Positions 45,556 to 57,531 of a DNA stretch of 64,000 nt are shown one piece after another. A program made the position numbers and the translations under genes. How positions within the stretch are numbered: position 1 is the stretch's first letter; every line of letters begins with the position of its first letter. Origin of the DNA: Rhodosorus marinus (lineage: Eukaryota > Rhodophyta > Stylonematophyceae > Stylonematales > Stylonemataceae); the NCBI GenBank assembly GCA_029953675.1, contig JAMWBK010000005.1:1364001-1428000 (forward strand), in the 5' to 3' direction. Below the pieces are notes generated by a model. It had not been told where the DNA came from. It did not search any database and saw only the letters and a program-made list of their open reading frames with translations.

Positions 45556-46864
45556 TCACTCCACATGCAGTCTTCCGGCTATGGCAGAATAGAAATCGTT
45601 CTTATCGTCCAAAGCATTCTCACTCATGATAAGGGCGATTTCGTCCTCCATGTAGTCGTCATTAATCATCTCATCTACAACGAGTAACGGAAACAGCAGA
45701 CGTTAGGCACACCATCCTCGGTATACTGACAAATCGATTGTCCTGCAATGAACCTTACCAGCACTGAAATTAGTAGTTACTTGCGATTGTATGGTAGTGT
45801 CCGAGATCTCCCGAGGTGGCGATTTGTGCACAATCTTTTCATGCCGTTGCATTGTCTGCTTCAGCCTGAAGTTCTTCCCGCATACCGAACAAGCGTAGGA
45901 CGCTTCTTTCTGGTGAACTGTTCGGACATGTGTTTTCAAATTCGACCTATAGATGAACCAAGACGAAGAAAAAAACGAAAGGAACGTTGGCATCGACTAG
46001 GGTTTCGATCGAACGCGGGATTTTCACCTCGGGGCTTACGCGGACGAGAGGTTCTTGCCGCATACTTTGCAAGGATATCGGACACGATCAGCAGCATGCG
46101 TTTCGTGGATTTTCTCGTGCTCTTGCAACCGGCTCTTGTGAACAAACTTTCTGCTGCAGCTACTACAAGAGAGAAGTTCTTGTTTGTGCGCCAATTTTCG
46201 GTGTTTCCGCATGTCCGAAAACGTGTAGAATTTCTCCTGGCACCCATTTCGTTCGCACGTATACCTTGGGGATGCTGTGGATCATTCAATTCTGTCAGAT
46301 AGACCGGGCTTCACCAAGACAACAGCGCCGTGGTATGACTTACATGGGTGCCGACGCTCCTGATGTCTCCGGAGTTCTTGCGGATAGCGAAACCGCTTTG
46401 TACAAGAATCAACCGGACACTGATACGGAGCCAAACCAGTGTGTTCCGTCGTGTGCGCTTTCAGCAGATTTTTCTTGGTAAATGCCTGATCACAGACACT
46501 GCATACGAAAGGTCTCGACTGCTTGTGCAGGAGCTCATGCCGGTTGCGCTTCTGGTTCGTCACAAACCTGCGCATTGAAGAAGTCATTCAGATATCAAGC
46601 ATTGGCAAGTTTGATCGTTGGTAAGCCTTACCGTTTCTCGCATCCCTCAAAACTACAGGCAAGAGGTCTTTCAGACTCCGGCCTATGGCTCATAGTGTGT
46701 CGTTTCAGATTGTCAGACCTAGCAAAAGTCTTTTCACACGCTGGAACAGAACAACGGAAAGGTCTTTCGTTGGTGTGCACTCGCAAATGCTGATTCAGCT
46801 TGCCCCGACATTTGAACACCTTATCACATTCTGAGCACGGAAACTTAGGCACCTCCGTGCCCAT
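45556..46864 (-). CDS. TFIIIA-like nine C2H2 zinc-finger protein
   Basis: Five exons, 46864..46632, 46567..46344, 46274..46040, 45946..45759 and 45674..45556, with matching phases; 332 residues. Nine consecutive C2H2 fingers span about residues 7-285, for example FPCSECDKVFKCRGKLNQH, FRCSVPACEKTFARSDNLK, FVCSVCDQAFTKKNLLKAH, YQCPVDSCTKRFRYPQELRR, LSCSSCSRKFVHKSRLQEH and YACSVCGKNFRLKQTMQRH. Nine fingers, several with the C-x4-C spacing, in a protein this size is the TFIIIA layout. TFIIIA binds the internal control region of 5S rRNA genes and the 5S RNA itself to recruit TFIIIC. The short acidic C-terminal exon (DEMINDDYMEDEIAL) could be an activation tail. Another poly-C2H2 factor is possible. 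The start ATG 46864 is the first in frame; an upstream exon cannot be excluded. Confidence 0.78.
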
Positions 46865-47863
46865 GATGGTGAAGTTATCAACACCTTCAGAAACGTGCTT
46901 CAGCAAGGATGCATTGCTCACGAAGGTACTTCAGGTTTCCCTGAAGCAAGTTCCTATGGGCTAAGCTCAAAAACCTCAGCACTCCGCCGTCTGCCAGAGA
47001 TCACAAACCACTTCAAAAGAAGACAAGGCCAACAGTCAGCCGGGCCTCGCAGAAGTACCCAACCTCATGAAACGTCGCCCAGGGAAACTATCAGTTCTAG
47101 CTCCTAGAAGCCCCGCCCAAGGCCCTCCCTCCCCAAACTCAAAAGCCGTCCCATAAGACTCCGAACACGGGAAGACAAGTACTGCTTCGACTTCCGCAGA
47201 AAACTTGAACAGATACGAGATCCCAAAAAAGTCAGTAAAAATTCGCAAATTCTCTTAAGAAAACGAGCGAGTACAGAAAAAAGGATCCAGACAGAACTCT
47301 GTTACCGCCCGAAAGCTCTCCTTCAACCCGAAGTACTGTCTCTAAGCCAGTCCATCCTCCCCAGCATTAAGTTCCTTAAATTTCATTCAAAGCCGGCGCG
47401 TCGCCACAACTGAAAAGAAAATGATTGTATTCAATCTGTTTATTATGTATGATTAAACTTATTCGATGTATTCAATCTATTATCCCTTTACTCGATTATT
47501 GGCAGTTTATGATTAGTACACAGCCAAAAATAGATTGAATAGAATACGTTATTTAACTTTTCATATTTCTGGAGTTAGATTATAGATTACCATCTGGAGG
47601 CCAGATCAGGGCAGGGTTGGCGTTGGGTTTGGCTTGATCACAAACTCTTTCCGTACCGTAACCGGCTTCTATATGACCTCATTTCTGGTCCCATCCCAGG
47701 CCCCACGCAAAAGTCGCCTGGGTTCGCGCTTGGTCGTGTTCACGCAGTCCTTGCGAATCCGGGTTGATCGGGGGAAGCTGCGGACTTGTATTGTTGCTCC
47801 TGATCATCTGTATGGAATTTGAACAGCATCTAGGATGTTTCCAAGCGCTGTAGGTTGTTACTT
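46865..47863. other. Intergenic, nothing recognised
   Basis: 1 kb between the TFIIIA start and the transporter stop (both minus). The part at 47,400-47,580 is A+T-rich. No gene seen. Confidence 0.5.
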
Positions 47864-49684
47864 TCATATGTACTGTTCATTTTGGCTCCTGTGGAAAGCC
47901 CTCACGCCTCCGGCCATGGTTCCTCCGCCGTCGGTTGCGTTGCCGCTGCGGTCACCCGTCAGGGCACCGAGCTCGTGCTCGTGCTGGTCTGTGTGTAAGA
48001 GATACGCTAACCTTGATTCTAGAGCCAGTGCAATGCTGACTATTAGAATGCAGGCTTTCCATGTATTCCTGATATCGAAGTCGCCCAGCACCACTAGCAT
48101 AACCAGGAAGTTCAAAGGGATCCGATAGATATTCATGATCGTACTTCTCGACTCCTCCGGAATCAACCTGAGAAACAAAACCGGTTTGATTATAAGAAAT
48201 CCAACTCGCATCTCTGTCCCCCGGGTCCAGCAGATTTTGTAGTACGCACTTGGCTCGAATAGTTCCAACAGCGGGAAAATACATTCCGACAGCGACTTCA
48301 AAGACCAGAAACGCGGCGAACGTGGTCTCAAGTCTCTCCGACAGTGCGCAAATCAAAAAAGCGAGTACAGACATTCCAAAGGCGGTCCTGCTCGGTTCCA
48401 ACGGAGTATTAGTGCTGAGCGTGTGGAATAGACAAACCAGGTTATGGGCGCTGTCAACCGACCTTAAGACCAACTCGCATGCGAAGACCTTCAGAAGAGC
48501 ATCTGAAACAGTGCTTCCTATCATCAAGGCGACCATGAATGTCGAGAATATCGTTCCTAGTAACCAGCAAAAACCATGGTAAACTTTCAGCGCCTTTCTG
48601 ATCGTCACGTTATGGTCGGGAACCAGACGCCTTCGAAGCTGGAGCCTACCATGTGGAATCTCAGAGGAGCTAGCGTTCTGCAGAGCCGGGGTCCACAGAA
48701 AAACAAACAAAAACAAAGAACTTTCGTAGAGACTCTGAATGAAGCCCAACGTCCGAATTCGCTCCGAGCGCAGGACATGACGGAAGGCTATCTTGAAGCC
48801 TTTCAGTAGGGACTCACTGTTGTTCCCATAGTTTTCGCCCCACGTAAGAGAGACCAACAGCGCCAACACGCACAGGTCAAGGATTGCTAAGTCGAAGGGA
48901 AGCACCTTACAATGGAAACGACCGAACAGATTGTCAAAGGGCAACTAGACTTGGGTTTGAAAGCTACAGTCAGAGCATTCAGTACCTTCCCATACTTGCT
49001 TGCAATCAGTCCAGCTGCTTGTCCAGCAGAAATCGCGGATATCCCGTTGATGAGCACTGCTTTCGCGAAAGTCTCAGACACCAACGATTGGATGAAATGG
49101 TTAGCCTTATGCTCGCAAACCATCCACGCCTGCATGGGACAAGTGGTGCATACCATTCCAGAAGACGAGAAGCGTGGGAAAACGTTAAGCACCTTGCTTC
49201 TGGTGGGAGATTTGCGGTTCGATCGAGAAATTTGACCACCAACCTCAAACACGGTGAACAAAATAGACGTGGACGCGCCGGCTAAAGCCCTCCCGACGAG
49301 AAGAACCCAAAAGTTTGGAAAATGCTTGGTTGCGCAGGAGACGCCATAGGTCAAGCAGAAGATGTAAACTGTTCGCTTTCTGCCAAATCGATCGGCTAAA
49401 GATGCAACGAAAGTCCCGAAAACTGCAGATGCTGCATACCCGGCGATGAACAGCTGGCCGACCTCTTTCTTCCCGTAGCCATAGTCAGTATACAGCGCGT
49501 AGACATATGCACCTTGTAACCAATCCGACGTACAAGCCAAGGCATATACCAGCAAGTATCTCAGCTGAAAGCTTGAAAAGCTCTTGTCCTGCTCGGAGCT
49601 AACCCAGCGCGTTCTCCTCCAATACACCACACCGCGTAGCAAAACACAACCGATTAGCCCAGCCAAGAAAACCTGCTGAAACAT
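47864..49684 (-). CDS. MFS transporter of the MFSD5/MOT2 (molybdate-anion) type
   Basis: Five exons, 49684..49244, 49129..48986, 48905..48650, 48556..48250 and 48167..47864, GT-AG with matching phases; 483 residues. It has about 12 membrane segments. Family marks: ACTSDWLQGAYVYALYTDYG, SLADRFGRKRTVYIFCLTYG, FWVLLVGRALAGASTSILF, AWMVCEHKANHF, TWGENYGNNSE, SLFLFVFLWTPALQ, GTIFSTFMVALMIGS, VAVGMYFPAVGTIRAK and LIPEESRSTIMNIYRIPLN. In Chlamydomonas (MOT2) and human (MFSD5) members are linked to molybdate uptake. The C-terminal 40 residues are a polar Gly/His-rich tail. Location (plasma membrane or internal) is not visible. Confidence 0.87.
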
Positions 49685-50910
49685 ACCAAAAACAAACTCA
49701 TCCCCGGTCGAGCACAGAGGCTTCCGAAGCGATCCGACACAAGGCTGATCAGAACGCTTTCAAGAGCAAACAGGTCTACAACTGAACGACTACTATCGAC
49801 GTCAGTTTCCTCCCCAACCCCTTTGCAGTTTTCCCAAGAGCGAACCCCACCAAATAGAAGTCTCCTGTCCCACAATAATGATTACGTAAAACTCCCTGTA
49901 GCAGATACTAGTCTAAAAAATTTCGTTTTTAGAGAACAAGAAATAACCAATTCCTGCAAAAAGGACGATATTGATCATGAAGTTTTTGCTATTTATGTTC
50001 CAAAAAGAGTCTATTTTTGAATATTATTAAAGAAAATAATGAATTAACACTATAATTTACGAGAGGATGACATGTTGTTGGCTACTTTCAGGTATGTAGC
50101 TGTCTGTTGACGCGACAGAATCGTCTAGACGAAGGGAACTTTGGATGCGCCAGCAGGCTGTTGCTGCTTTCTATGATCTCCTGGCATTCGGGATCAACCT
50201 GCTGTAAAGCTTCATGTTCTCACCTTCAGCTCCAACGCGGTTCAGTATCCGTGAAGCATCGTCCTCTGCAAGCTCGATCACCACCTCCAACACCTCCGAA
50301 GACTCCCTCTGGCAAGCCGAAGTTCACCGAGACTGCGAAGCGATTTTCAGCACACGAAAGAGAAATACACGCCGTGGTATATTTCAGGTACATGTGGCGC
50401 CAATACCATAGAAAAACTTACACAACGGCGTTTATTCCTCCTTCATGGATCGCTTCTAAGTCTCACTGAAACTTTCCGACCTCTCTTAACCCGATTAGGT
50501 ACCCGCGCAATGTTAACATTCATCGCATACCAATTCCAGGTTAGTCCGTGGTCTAACCTCGAGCTCTAGATGGTTCAGACTTGGTAGTGGTTAACACTGT
50601 GCGGTACGCTGCGTACTTAAGGCCTTCTCGAACTGTAGGCCTCGAACTGTTTTCTCTGGACAGAATTGTCCTCTGCGTTCTGACCGCAAAGAGGCTTCTC
50701 TGTTGGTTTGTATCAGTCGGAGTGGGTCGGATCTACGTCGCTTACCTAGTACGAGCTTGGGGTAAAAACGTGAGAGTTGTTTTGAGAGACTCGGCGAATG
50801 TGAAAGCGTTGACGGCCGCTAAGACGTTTTTTCTCTTCCATTCCAAGATCCCGTTTTCTTGGCGTACGTCCGTGAATGTCTAGTTTCGTCAGCGGATGGA
50901 GTTGTAGGGA
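49685..50910. other. Divergent intergenic region, nothing recognised
   Basis: 1.2 kb between the transporter (minus) and the CCCH/RRM gene (plus), so it must hold both promoters. Open frames at 50,107-50,470 have no supported product. Confidence 0.45.
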
Positions 50911-52275
50911 ATGGAAGGTGGTAGGTTGTCATCGTCTATGGCAGAGTTTCTTAAACCACCGCCGTCGTTGGAGCAGTTGACCAACAGCGTTGAACGTACC
51001 TCGAAGGATGCTGGTGATCGTGCGGGAGTTGATGGAGGTCAAATGAAGCGACCAGCGGTGGAGGAGTTTCTGGAACTACCTCCAGTGCTCGAAACGGTGA
51101 TCGTCAGTGCAAACGTCGAGGAATCGCTTGCTTCCGGAGCTGCGGATGAACCTGGAGAGATACGAGAGGACGAGAATCTTTCTGAAGGGGAGATACAGCT
51201 CAATTCGGATTCCTTGGATCGTTTATCAGCGGCGCCAGTAGGGCACAATACAGTTCAAATCGAGGGTAGAGAAGAAGACGACTGCTATGCCCCGTCGACT
51301 CAAAATGCCGGATATCTTGGGCCACAGGGTACACACTCGATCAAAAGGGCGGAATTGGAGCCTCAGCATAACGGCAACGAGAAGATTCAAGAGTCCGATA
51401 CGCTTTTCTTTCCTTCTGTTCCTGGAGACGTGGATAGCTCGGAACTCAGGGAACTGCTACCTCAGCAGGACCTTTCTGAAGAAGTCAGGTTATGCGTCAA
51501 GAAGAAGGCAGTTGAGGGCTTCAATTACGTATGGGTGAAGTTTGGAGACGTAGAGAGCGCTACTGAGGCATACAAAAAGCTTCGTGGTTTCGAAATCCGC
51601 AAGAGACGCCGACTTGCTCCAGTGTTCCACCACGGGGGATTCCCAGAGCACTCACTAACGGTTCCCGGCGGGAAGGCGTATCTTGATAAGAGAAAGAAGG
51701 TACTGGCGGCTGGTGGATTTGGAAACACCCTCTTGATCAGAGATATTCCTTGTGATATAGACGACCAACAGATCGAGGAAGTACTTCGGAAAGAGACCGC
51801 GGGCCTTCTTCGCATAAGGTGCTCGGAATCAGCGGGATTGCCGGAGTCAATGTTCTCCACCGCTGACGAGGGAGAGGAGACGTCAAAGAAGTGTTGGGCA
51901 ACGTACAGTGACCAGGAGACGTGCATAGGAGCGTTTAGAAGGTTGTCGAAAGCTAAGCTCGCATTTGACGAGGGTTGTGAAGCTGTTGTTACTGTTGCTC
52001 TCCACGACGATACGACAGATGCCCATCATCCTACAAAGAAAGGGAGACGATTAGAAATGAATCGTGGCGAGGGCAAAGTTGGTGGACGGAAACGGAAAAC
52101 ACCGGATCGTCAAGAACGTGAATCTTGCCGATTCTTTCAACGCGGAATGTGTTCAAAGGGTGAAAATTGTAGATACAAGCACGACAAAAGTGCTGATCAT
52201 TTTATTAAGGCATTTGTACAAAATGTGCAGGATTCGAAAGCTAGTACCGCTCGGTCAAGTTCTGAACTAGCTTAA
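50911..52275 (+). CDS. RNA-binding protein with RRM-like regions and a C-terminal CCCH finger
   Basis: Single exon of 454 residues starting MEGGRLSSSMAEFLKPP. Residues 1-150 are acidic and probably disordered, with a repeated phrase (MAEFLKPPPSLE, then VEEFLELPPVLE). An RRM-like fold is likely at about 165-235 (DTLFFPSVPGDVDSSELREL ... YVWVKFGDVESATEAYKKL) and another at about 270-370 (FGNTLLIRDIPCDIDDQQIE ... CWATYSDQETCIGAFRRL). Near the end is a CCCH finger, CRFFQRGMCSKGENCRYKH, preceded by the basic stretch KKGRR ... GGRKRKTP. This says RNA binding, probably nuclear. I could not match it to a named family; splicing or mRNA-binding factors are possible. Confidence 0.75.
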   Translation: MEGGRLSSSMAEFLKPPPSLEQLTNSVERTSKDAGDRAGVDGGQMKRPAVEEFLELPPVLETVIVSANVEESLASGAADEPGEIREDENLSEGEIQLNSDSLDRLSAAPVGHNTVQIEGREEDDCYAPSTQNAGYLGPQGTHSIKRAELEPQHNGNEKIQESDTLFFPSVPGDVDSSELRELLPQQDLSEEVRLCVKKKAVEGFNYVWVKFGDVESATEAYKKLRGFEIRKRRRLAPVFHHGGFPEHSLTVPGGKAYLDKRKKVLAAGGFGNTLLIRDIPCDIDDQQIEEVLRKETAGLLRIRCSESAGLPESMFSTADEGEETSKKCWATYSDQETCIGAFRRLSKAKLAFDEGCEAVVTVALHDDTTDAHHPTKKGRRLEMNRGEGKVGGRKRKTPDRQERESCRFFQRGMCSKGENCRYKHDKSADHFIKAFVQNVQDSKASTARSSSELA

Positions 52276-53581
52276 TCGGTCGCTACCAACGAGGATGGTG
52301 GAATGTCCAACTTCAGCAGAAACTCTAGAGCTAAAGCTGGAAATACGGCGAGGTGGTGAGCGCTGAGCGTCCTGCCAAGATCTGTTCAGTAATTGAAATG
52401 TACTATACGTGGCGCTAGAATTGGCAAAGACTTAAAAAGTCGCTAGAACCGGACGCACCGGCTCGTTTCGTTGCCGCTCCGTATTATGGACACCTCTCGC
52501 GAGGCAGAGCACGGATGTATAAGCAGCTTGTCGCGATCGGCACTCGACTTGGACCAAAGGGCATGTGTTGAGGAGCAGTTTCCAGCGCATTACGCTCGAG
52601 TCCCATTCCCGGCGAAAGTAGTTCACAATCGAAACTGGTTCTCACTGCCTTTGGTTGGCATGTTGCTGAGCTTGGTTCTTCTTCTACAACTTCAACCAAA
52701 ATCTAAAACAGTAGGGCAATCCGATAAACATAAAACATAGACAAACTCATTCAAAGACTCGGTCATCCTCCAGTCGATCGAAGCTTGGCGGTACAAACTA
52801 CATAGAAAGAATTGCGGTACGGCAGACCCACTCGTGACAACAGCAAGAGTCCAATCGAGAAGAAACGTCGTAAGAAGGACAGAAGAAATAAGCAGTCTGG
52901 ATCAAACTTGCTTTTAGGTATGATCCGAGCTAAATTAAAACTCCAACGGCGTGGAAGTTCAATGTCCATTTGGGCCTAAGCGAACTCCACCGAGTGACTC
53001 GGCTGTCAAACGCAGTTCGCTGGTGTTCGATCTTCAGTCAGGAAAATGATCGTTGAATAGAATTAGCTTCGTGATATTTCCTTCATAAATGCCATCATTC
53101 TCTTCCCTCTCTCCAGCTCGGGAGCCTGCCTGGCCTTCAGCAAAAGAGCCAAGAAAGAGAGACCCCATTTGCCAACCTCCCTCGTGATGAAGAAATGTTG
53201 GCCTGTGAAATGCTATTTGAGAACAGCTGGCCAGGAAAGCTTTGTGGGGAGGGGGAGGAGAGCGGGGAGGGAAGGAACGATTAGATATGATATCAGAATA
53301 GAATGGATGGGTGGGTTAAGCTCTGAATAAAAATCGCAGAGGCATGGACCTTGGGTTTGTTGAATTCATGTATGTTGCGAATCCATGGTAAGACACGAGC
53401 AACGGAAGACGGAGGATGTGTATTGGGAGGGATCGGAGGAGCGTTTGGTAGGACAAGATGGCTGGGTTTGGAGTTTGAGCGGTTCCTATCATTCCGTTGT
53501 TTGCTCTCTCTTTTCTTGTTTTTTCGGTTTAGGAATTGGTAGCTGTTCTTGAAGGAATTCGGAAGTTTGGGTTTTTGGGGG
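52276..53581. other. Intergenic with one possible small membrane protein
   Basis: 1.3 kb between the CCCH gene and the transferase-like gene. Apart from the open frame at 52,486-52,740 there is a Lys/Arg-rich open stretch (about 52,810-52,975, plus) with no start. Nothing else recognised. Confidence 0.4.
52486..52740 (+). CDS. Hypothetical small protein with one C-terminal membrane helix
   Basis: 84 residues from ATG 52486 (MDTSREAEHG). A polar N-terminus is followed by one hydrophobic segment near the end (WFSLPLVGMLLSLVLLLQL) and a short basic tail, a tail-anchored layout. No family was recognised and no conserved context supports it, so it could be a chance frame. Confidence 0.3.
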   Translation: MDTSREAEHGCISSLSRSALDLDQRACVEEQFPAHYARVPFPAKVVHNRNWFSLPLVGMLLSLVLLLQLQPKSKTVGQSDKHKT

Positions 53582-54696
53582 ATGATGGAGGAGAGCTATG
53601 GGAAGAATAAGTCTCCGAGACGGAAGGAAACGGTTGAAAGAGAGGAAGAGGATGCGGAGCCCAATCAGAAGAGGAAGAGGATTCCAGAAATTCGTTTTGC
53701 GTATGTATCGAGCGTTGGATGGCTCCCTCTAGTTGAGAACGACGAGAGGTTGGAGCAGGTCGGCAGGCATCTGGCGAGAACGTACCGTGGAGAGTTTTCG
53801 GTTTCAACTGGCTTTGACGCGAGCTTCATAAGGAGGTTGACCTATTATGGTTTCCTTCCAATGTCGCTGTACTCGACTGCGGGTAATATTCTCACGCCGA
53901 AGATGCACCAGAGGAGATGCGTGTTGTGCTTCAACGCCTTGCACATTCCGAAGAAGGTGAAGAAGCAGTGTAAATTGTATTATATGACTACCAATCAGTG
54001 CTTTCGTGCGGTCGTCGATCTCTGTAACCAACAGCACGGTGAGCACTCTTGGCTCTGCAAGGAGCTCGTGGACAGCTTTCTTGAGATTTACAACTCCAGC
54101 AGAAAGGTCAGTTTCCGGTTTGCGAAAGATCATAATCAGCTGGCCATATGTTGTGAGCTGACGCAGGTTCTCCTCAATCCAACAGGAGGAAATTGGTAGA
54201 GTTCCAGAAAGGGCAAAAGATGAAATCTCTTGCCGTATGCATTCAATCGAACTCTGGTCAAAGAATGGAGATCTCGTTGCTGGCGAGATTGGCTACACAG
54301 TTGGTCGCTGCTATACTTCACTTAGTGGGTTTAGAACAGAAGACTCTTCTGGAACTATTCAATGCGTCGCGACTGCGAGGTTTCTGGAGGAGGCTGGTTT
54401 TAAGTTTTGGGATTTGGGAATGGCTCTTCCGTAAGTACTGTGTATTGGTAGTCAGTCGTCTCTTGTGATTTGAGAGCTGTCAACATGTTTTCATGGCATC
54501 TGCTGATTGAGGTTTGCTGGAATTATCCTCGACCACCGACTCATTTAGGTACAAGATCAGCCTAGGTGCCTCGACGTGGACGCGAGAGAAATTTCTGAGC
54601 GAGCTTTCGTCTGCGCGAGGTGACTTGTCAAGGAGCTTCAAACTGGATAAGACAAACGCCAGAGACATAATTTTCCCAACCAGTAGCCAACCGTAA
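53582..54696 (+). CDS. Leucyl/phenylalanyl-tRNA-protein transferase (Aat)-like protein
   Basis: Three exons, 53582..54106, 54186..54430 and 54549..54696, GT-AG with matching phases; 305 residues. The C-terminal half follows the Aat family block by block: [52 protein letters not shown] and [19 protein letters not shown]. The N-terminal half has [14 protein letters not shown], where bacterial Aat has YRxGIFPW, and later [19 protein letters not shown]. In bacteria Aat moves Leu or Phe from aminoacyl-tRNA to proteins with N-terminal Lys/Arg, marking them for ClpAP. Here the N-terminus is acidic and basic ([18 protein letters not shown]) with no transit peptide, pointing to cytosol or nucleus. Whether it is an active transferase is unknown. 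Confidence 0.85.
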
Positions 54697-56168
54697 CTTT
54701 CCAGCAAGAGTGAGAATCGCCTTTAGCCGCGTAGAAACGGCCTCAATTCTGACCGGACCGCCTTGCACCCCAACCATCTGCACTTTCAAGCTGCTGAACA
54801 ACTCATGCTTTTGGGAGGAATTCTTGGTGAACAAGAGCAATCTTGTTTCGAGGTCGGAGAACTCTCTTCGGCTGGCTGAGGGATGGAAATCTCCGTTTCA
54901 CCCTGGACTATCACAGGCCAAATGCCTGGATCGGTTGGACCCGTCTGTATCAAGAGAATATTCACAAAATGATCGGGCAAGTGTTGTACATTACGGTTAC
55001 AAATCGGGCAGCCCGGGAGGTTGAACTGTCTGAATCGACAGCAAAACTAGGAGTCGCGCACTTGTGGAACCCTGGCCTCTGCTCAACGCAGGTGGAAAAA
55101 AGATCGCCGGGAAATGTATACCCTGTCGCTCGAGCATGGATTATTATTTGCTAGGTTTCTTCATGCGAAGTAACTCCAGGGCTGGAGACGGCAGATTGGG
55201 TTTTATGTTGTTAAGCAACGAATACAATCAGAACATGCCAGATTTTTTTTGTCGCGGCATTTAAGCTTGTGAAGGCCTTTGAGTTTCTCCATAAATCGAG
55301 CGCAACTCCTGTTGATATTGCAACCCTGTTGTCGCATAATTGGATCGAATCTCCAGCTTGCTGGTCTAGAATATGGTGTGTTTCGTACTGACCCCGTCAC
55401 GGTTCCAGATGAACAAGTTTAAGGTTTCCGGAAGAGAAGCTACTCTGCACAAATCTAGTTCGAACCATCCTCACGACCTCGGCTTCAGTTGCTTGTCTTA
55501 GACGCCTCTAAGAGCTACCAGACCTTACAGAGCTCTTAGACGGACCTTGTATGAAAACGGATATCTGAGCGTTTTTCTTTCTGCACCCACCCAGTCACAT
55601 GCAGCGAGCGAACTACACTCTAGGTAAACGGACATGACCTTGACCCAGATGCTCTTTCTAGGGAGTCGACTTTAAAACCAGCCATCCGATTACTACACAG
55701 ACTGAAAACCCCGAACGCCTGGTCCATTTCTGATTGATAGAGTCGAAAGCGAGCTTCTGGGAAACTCACTGGCTTCGGATAGCGAACCTGCTGAACAATC
55801 TTGTCGAAGACCAAGGAGGTGGTGCTCCAGCTCGATCCTTGTTGGACGTGCCCATCCCAAATTACGTTCTCTTCGCCCATTAAGAGGTTTCCAGAGTGTC
55901 TGCTTCTGTTCGTTGGGGATCTTCTTGAAGCTGCTTGTTCGTCTCCAGGATGGAAAAGTCTTGACCACCAAGTTGCTCAAGTGGACGAGGCCATCGACGA
56001 GCACAGTTTCTTGTGGGGACGATCTGGGACAGGTCTGTGGGACAAGGATGATGAAACTTGTGAGGATGCCTAAGCTACGTGAGTGCCGATTGTGAGATTG
56101 TTCCTTTTCTCTGGTACTGGGAAGGTTGATGGGATTGTTGTTTTGTTTGTATTGATGAAATTTTGAGG
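54697..56168. other. Unresolved region, possibly a minus-strand multi-exon gene
   Basis: 1.5 kb before Pelota. On the minus strand several separate open stretches look protein-like: FDKIVQQVRYPKPVSFPEAR near 55,800, CDNRVAISTGVALDLW near 55,310, PGCPICNRNVQHLPDHFVN near 55,000, and LFSSLKVQMVGVQGG near 54,780 running toward the transferase 3' end. I could not join them with confident splice sites or assign a family. They may be exons of one gene or chance frames. Confidence 0.25.
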
Positions 56169-57531
56169 ATGAGGATCGTTCACAAGTCGATAGCGAAAGA
56201 TGGTGAGGGAAGGGTCAAGCTTATTGCCACTGAGGCTGAAGACTTGTGGCATTTGTACAACCTGATTGATGTTGGCAACTTTGTGAAGGCCACGACGATT
56301 CGAAAGGTTCAGAGGGAGACGGATACGGGATCCTCGGAGTCGGAGAGGCTGAAGATTGTCCTGACCATCGAGGTGGCTGAAGTGGACTTCGATTCTCAGG
56401 GGTTACAGTTGAGGATAAAAGGGAGGAACGTGGTTGAGAACAGTCACGTGAAAGTAGGTGCGTTCCATACCATTGAAGTGGAGTTGCACCGAAGTTTCGA
56501 GCTCACGAAAAGCAAATGGGACGTCATCGATCTCGATCGGCTGACTACTGCGAGCGAGCCAACTGCGGGTGCCGATGTTGCTGCTGTGGTTATGCAAGAG
56601 GGATTGGCTAACGTCTGCGTGCTTAGCAACAGCCTGAGCCGGTTTGTCGCGAGAGTCGAGTCGAATATTCCACGAAAAGCAGCCGGAGCAGCTTTTAATA
56701 AGGACAAGTCAAAATCGAAGTTTTTCGACCTCGTGTACAGGGCTATAAAGGACAAACTGAAGCTGGATGAGCTTAAGGTTGTCATTCTCGCCAGTCCGGG
56801 CTACGTCAAGGACGAATTCTTCAAGTACATGAACGCTGAAGCTGTCCGTACTGATGAAAAGTCCATGATAAAGATAAAGCCGAAGTGTATTCTCGCACAT
56901 TCGTCTAGTGGGCATAAGCATGCGCTGCACGAGGTAAACACAAGCAGGCTCCTTTCCAAGACGAAAAAAGTGGGTTGATTGATCACCCGCTCGTACAGGT
57001 TCTTGCGAACCCAGCTCTGCAATCCAGGCTGGTTGACACAAAGGCAGCAGCGGAGGTGAAGGCACTGGAAACCTTCTTTGACGTCCTGAACAACCAGCCA
57101 GATCGAGCCTGCTACGGACCTCCGCACGTTCTCTACGCAGCGGACTTGGGCGCAATCCAGACTCTCCTTATAAGCGATAGCCTCTTTCGCAATGCAGACG
57201 TCCCCACCAGACAAAAGTACGTCGGCGTGGTCGACGTTACTCGATCAACAGGTATGCCTTCCTATCTCACTGGGGTCTCGTTTCTTGTTGCTTCACAACC
57301 CGCCAACGTTCATTAGCGTTAGAACTCTTGTCTGGCAACCAAACGCGTCAGAAATGAGAATGTTCACGCAATATTACCTCTTCGACTTTTCTTGCCATAG
57401 GTGGTGACGTTCACATCTTTTCAGCAATGCACATCACTGGTGAGCAGCTGAACGAGATGACTGGTATCGCCGCCGTATTAAGGTTTCCGCTCCCAGAGCT
57501 TGAGGATATGGACCTCGAGCAGAGCCCCTGA
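56169..57531 (+). CDS. PELO: Pelota/Dom34 ribosome rescue factor
   Basis: Three exons, 56169..56933, 56999..57251 and 57401..57531, GT-AG with matching phases; 382 residues, the normal length. The N-terminal domain starts [14 protein letters not shown] with [20 protein letters not shown] and [15 protein letters not shown]. The central eRF1-like domain has [17 protein letters not shown] and [20 protein letters not shown] without the GGQ loop, as expected for Pelota. The third domain has HASSGHK-type [50 protein letters not shown] and [20 protein letters not shown]. With Hbs1 it splits ribosomes stalled on broken or stop-less mRNA. It is convergent with HisHF. Confidence 0.96.
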
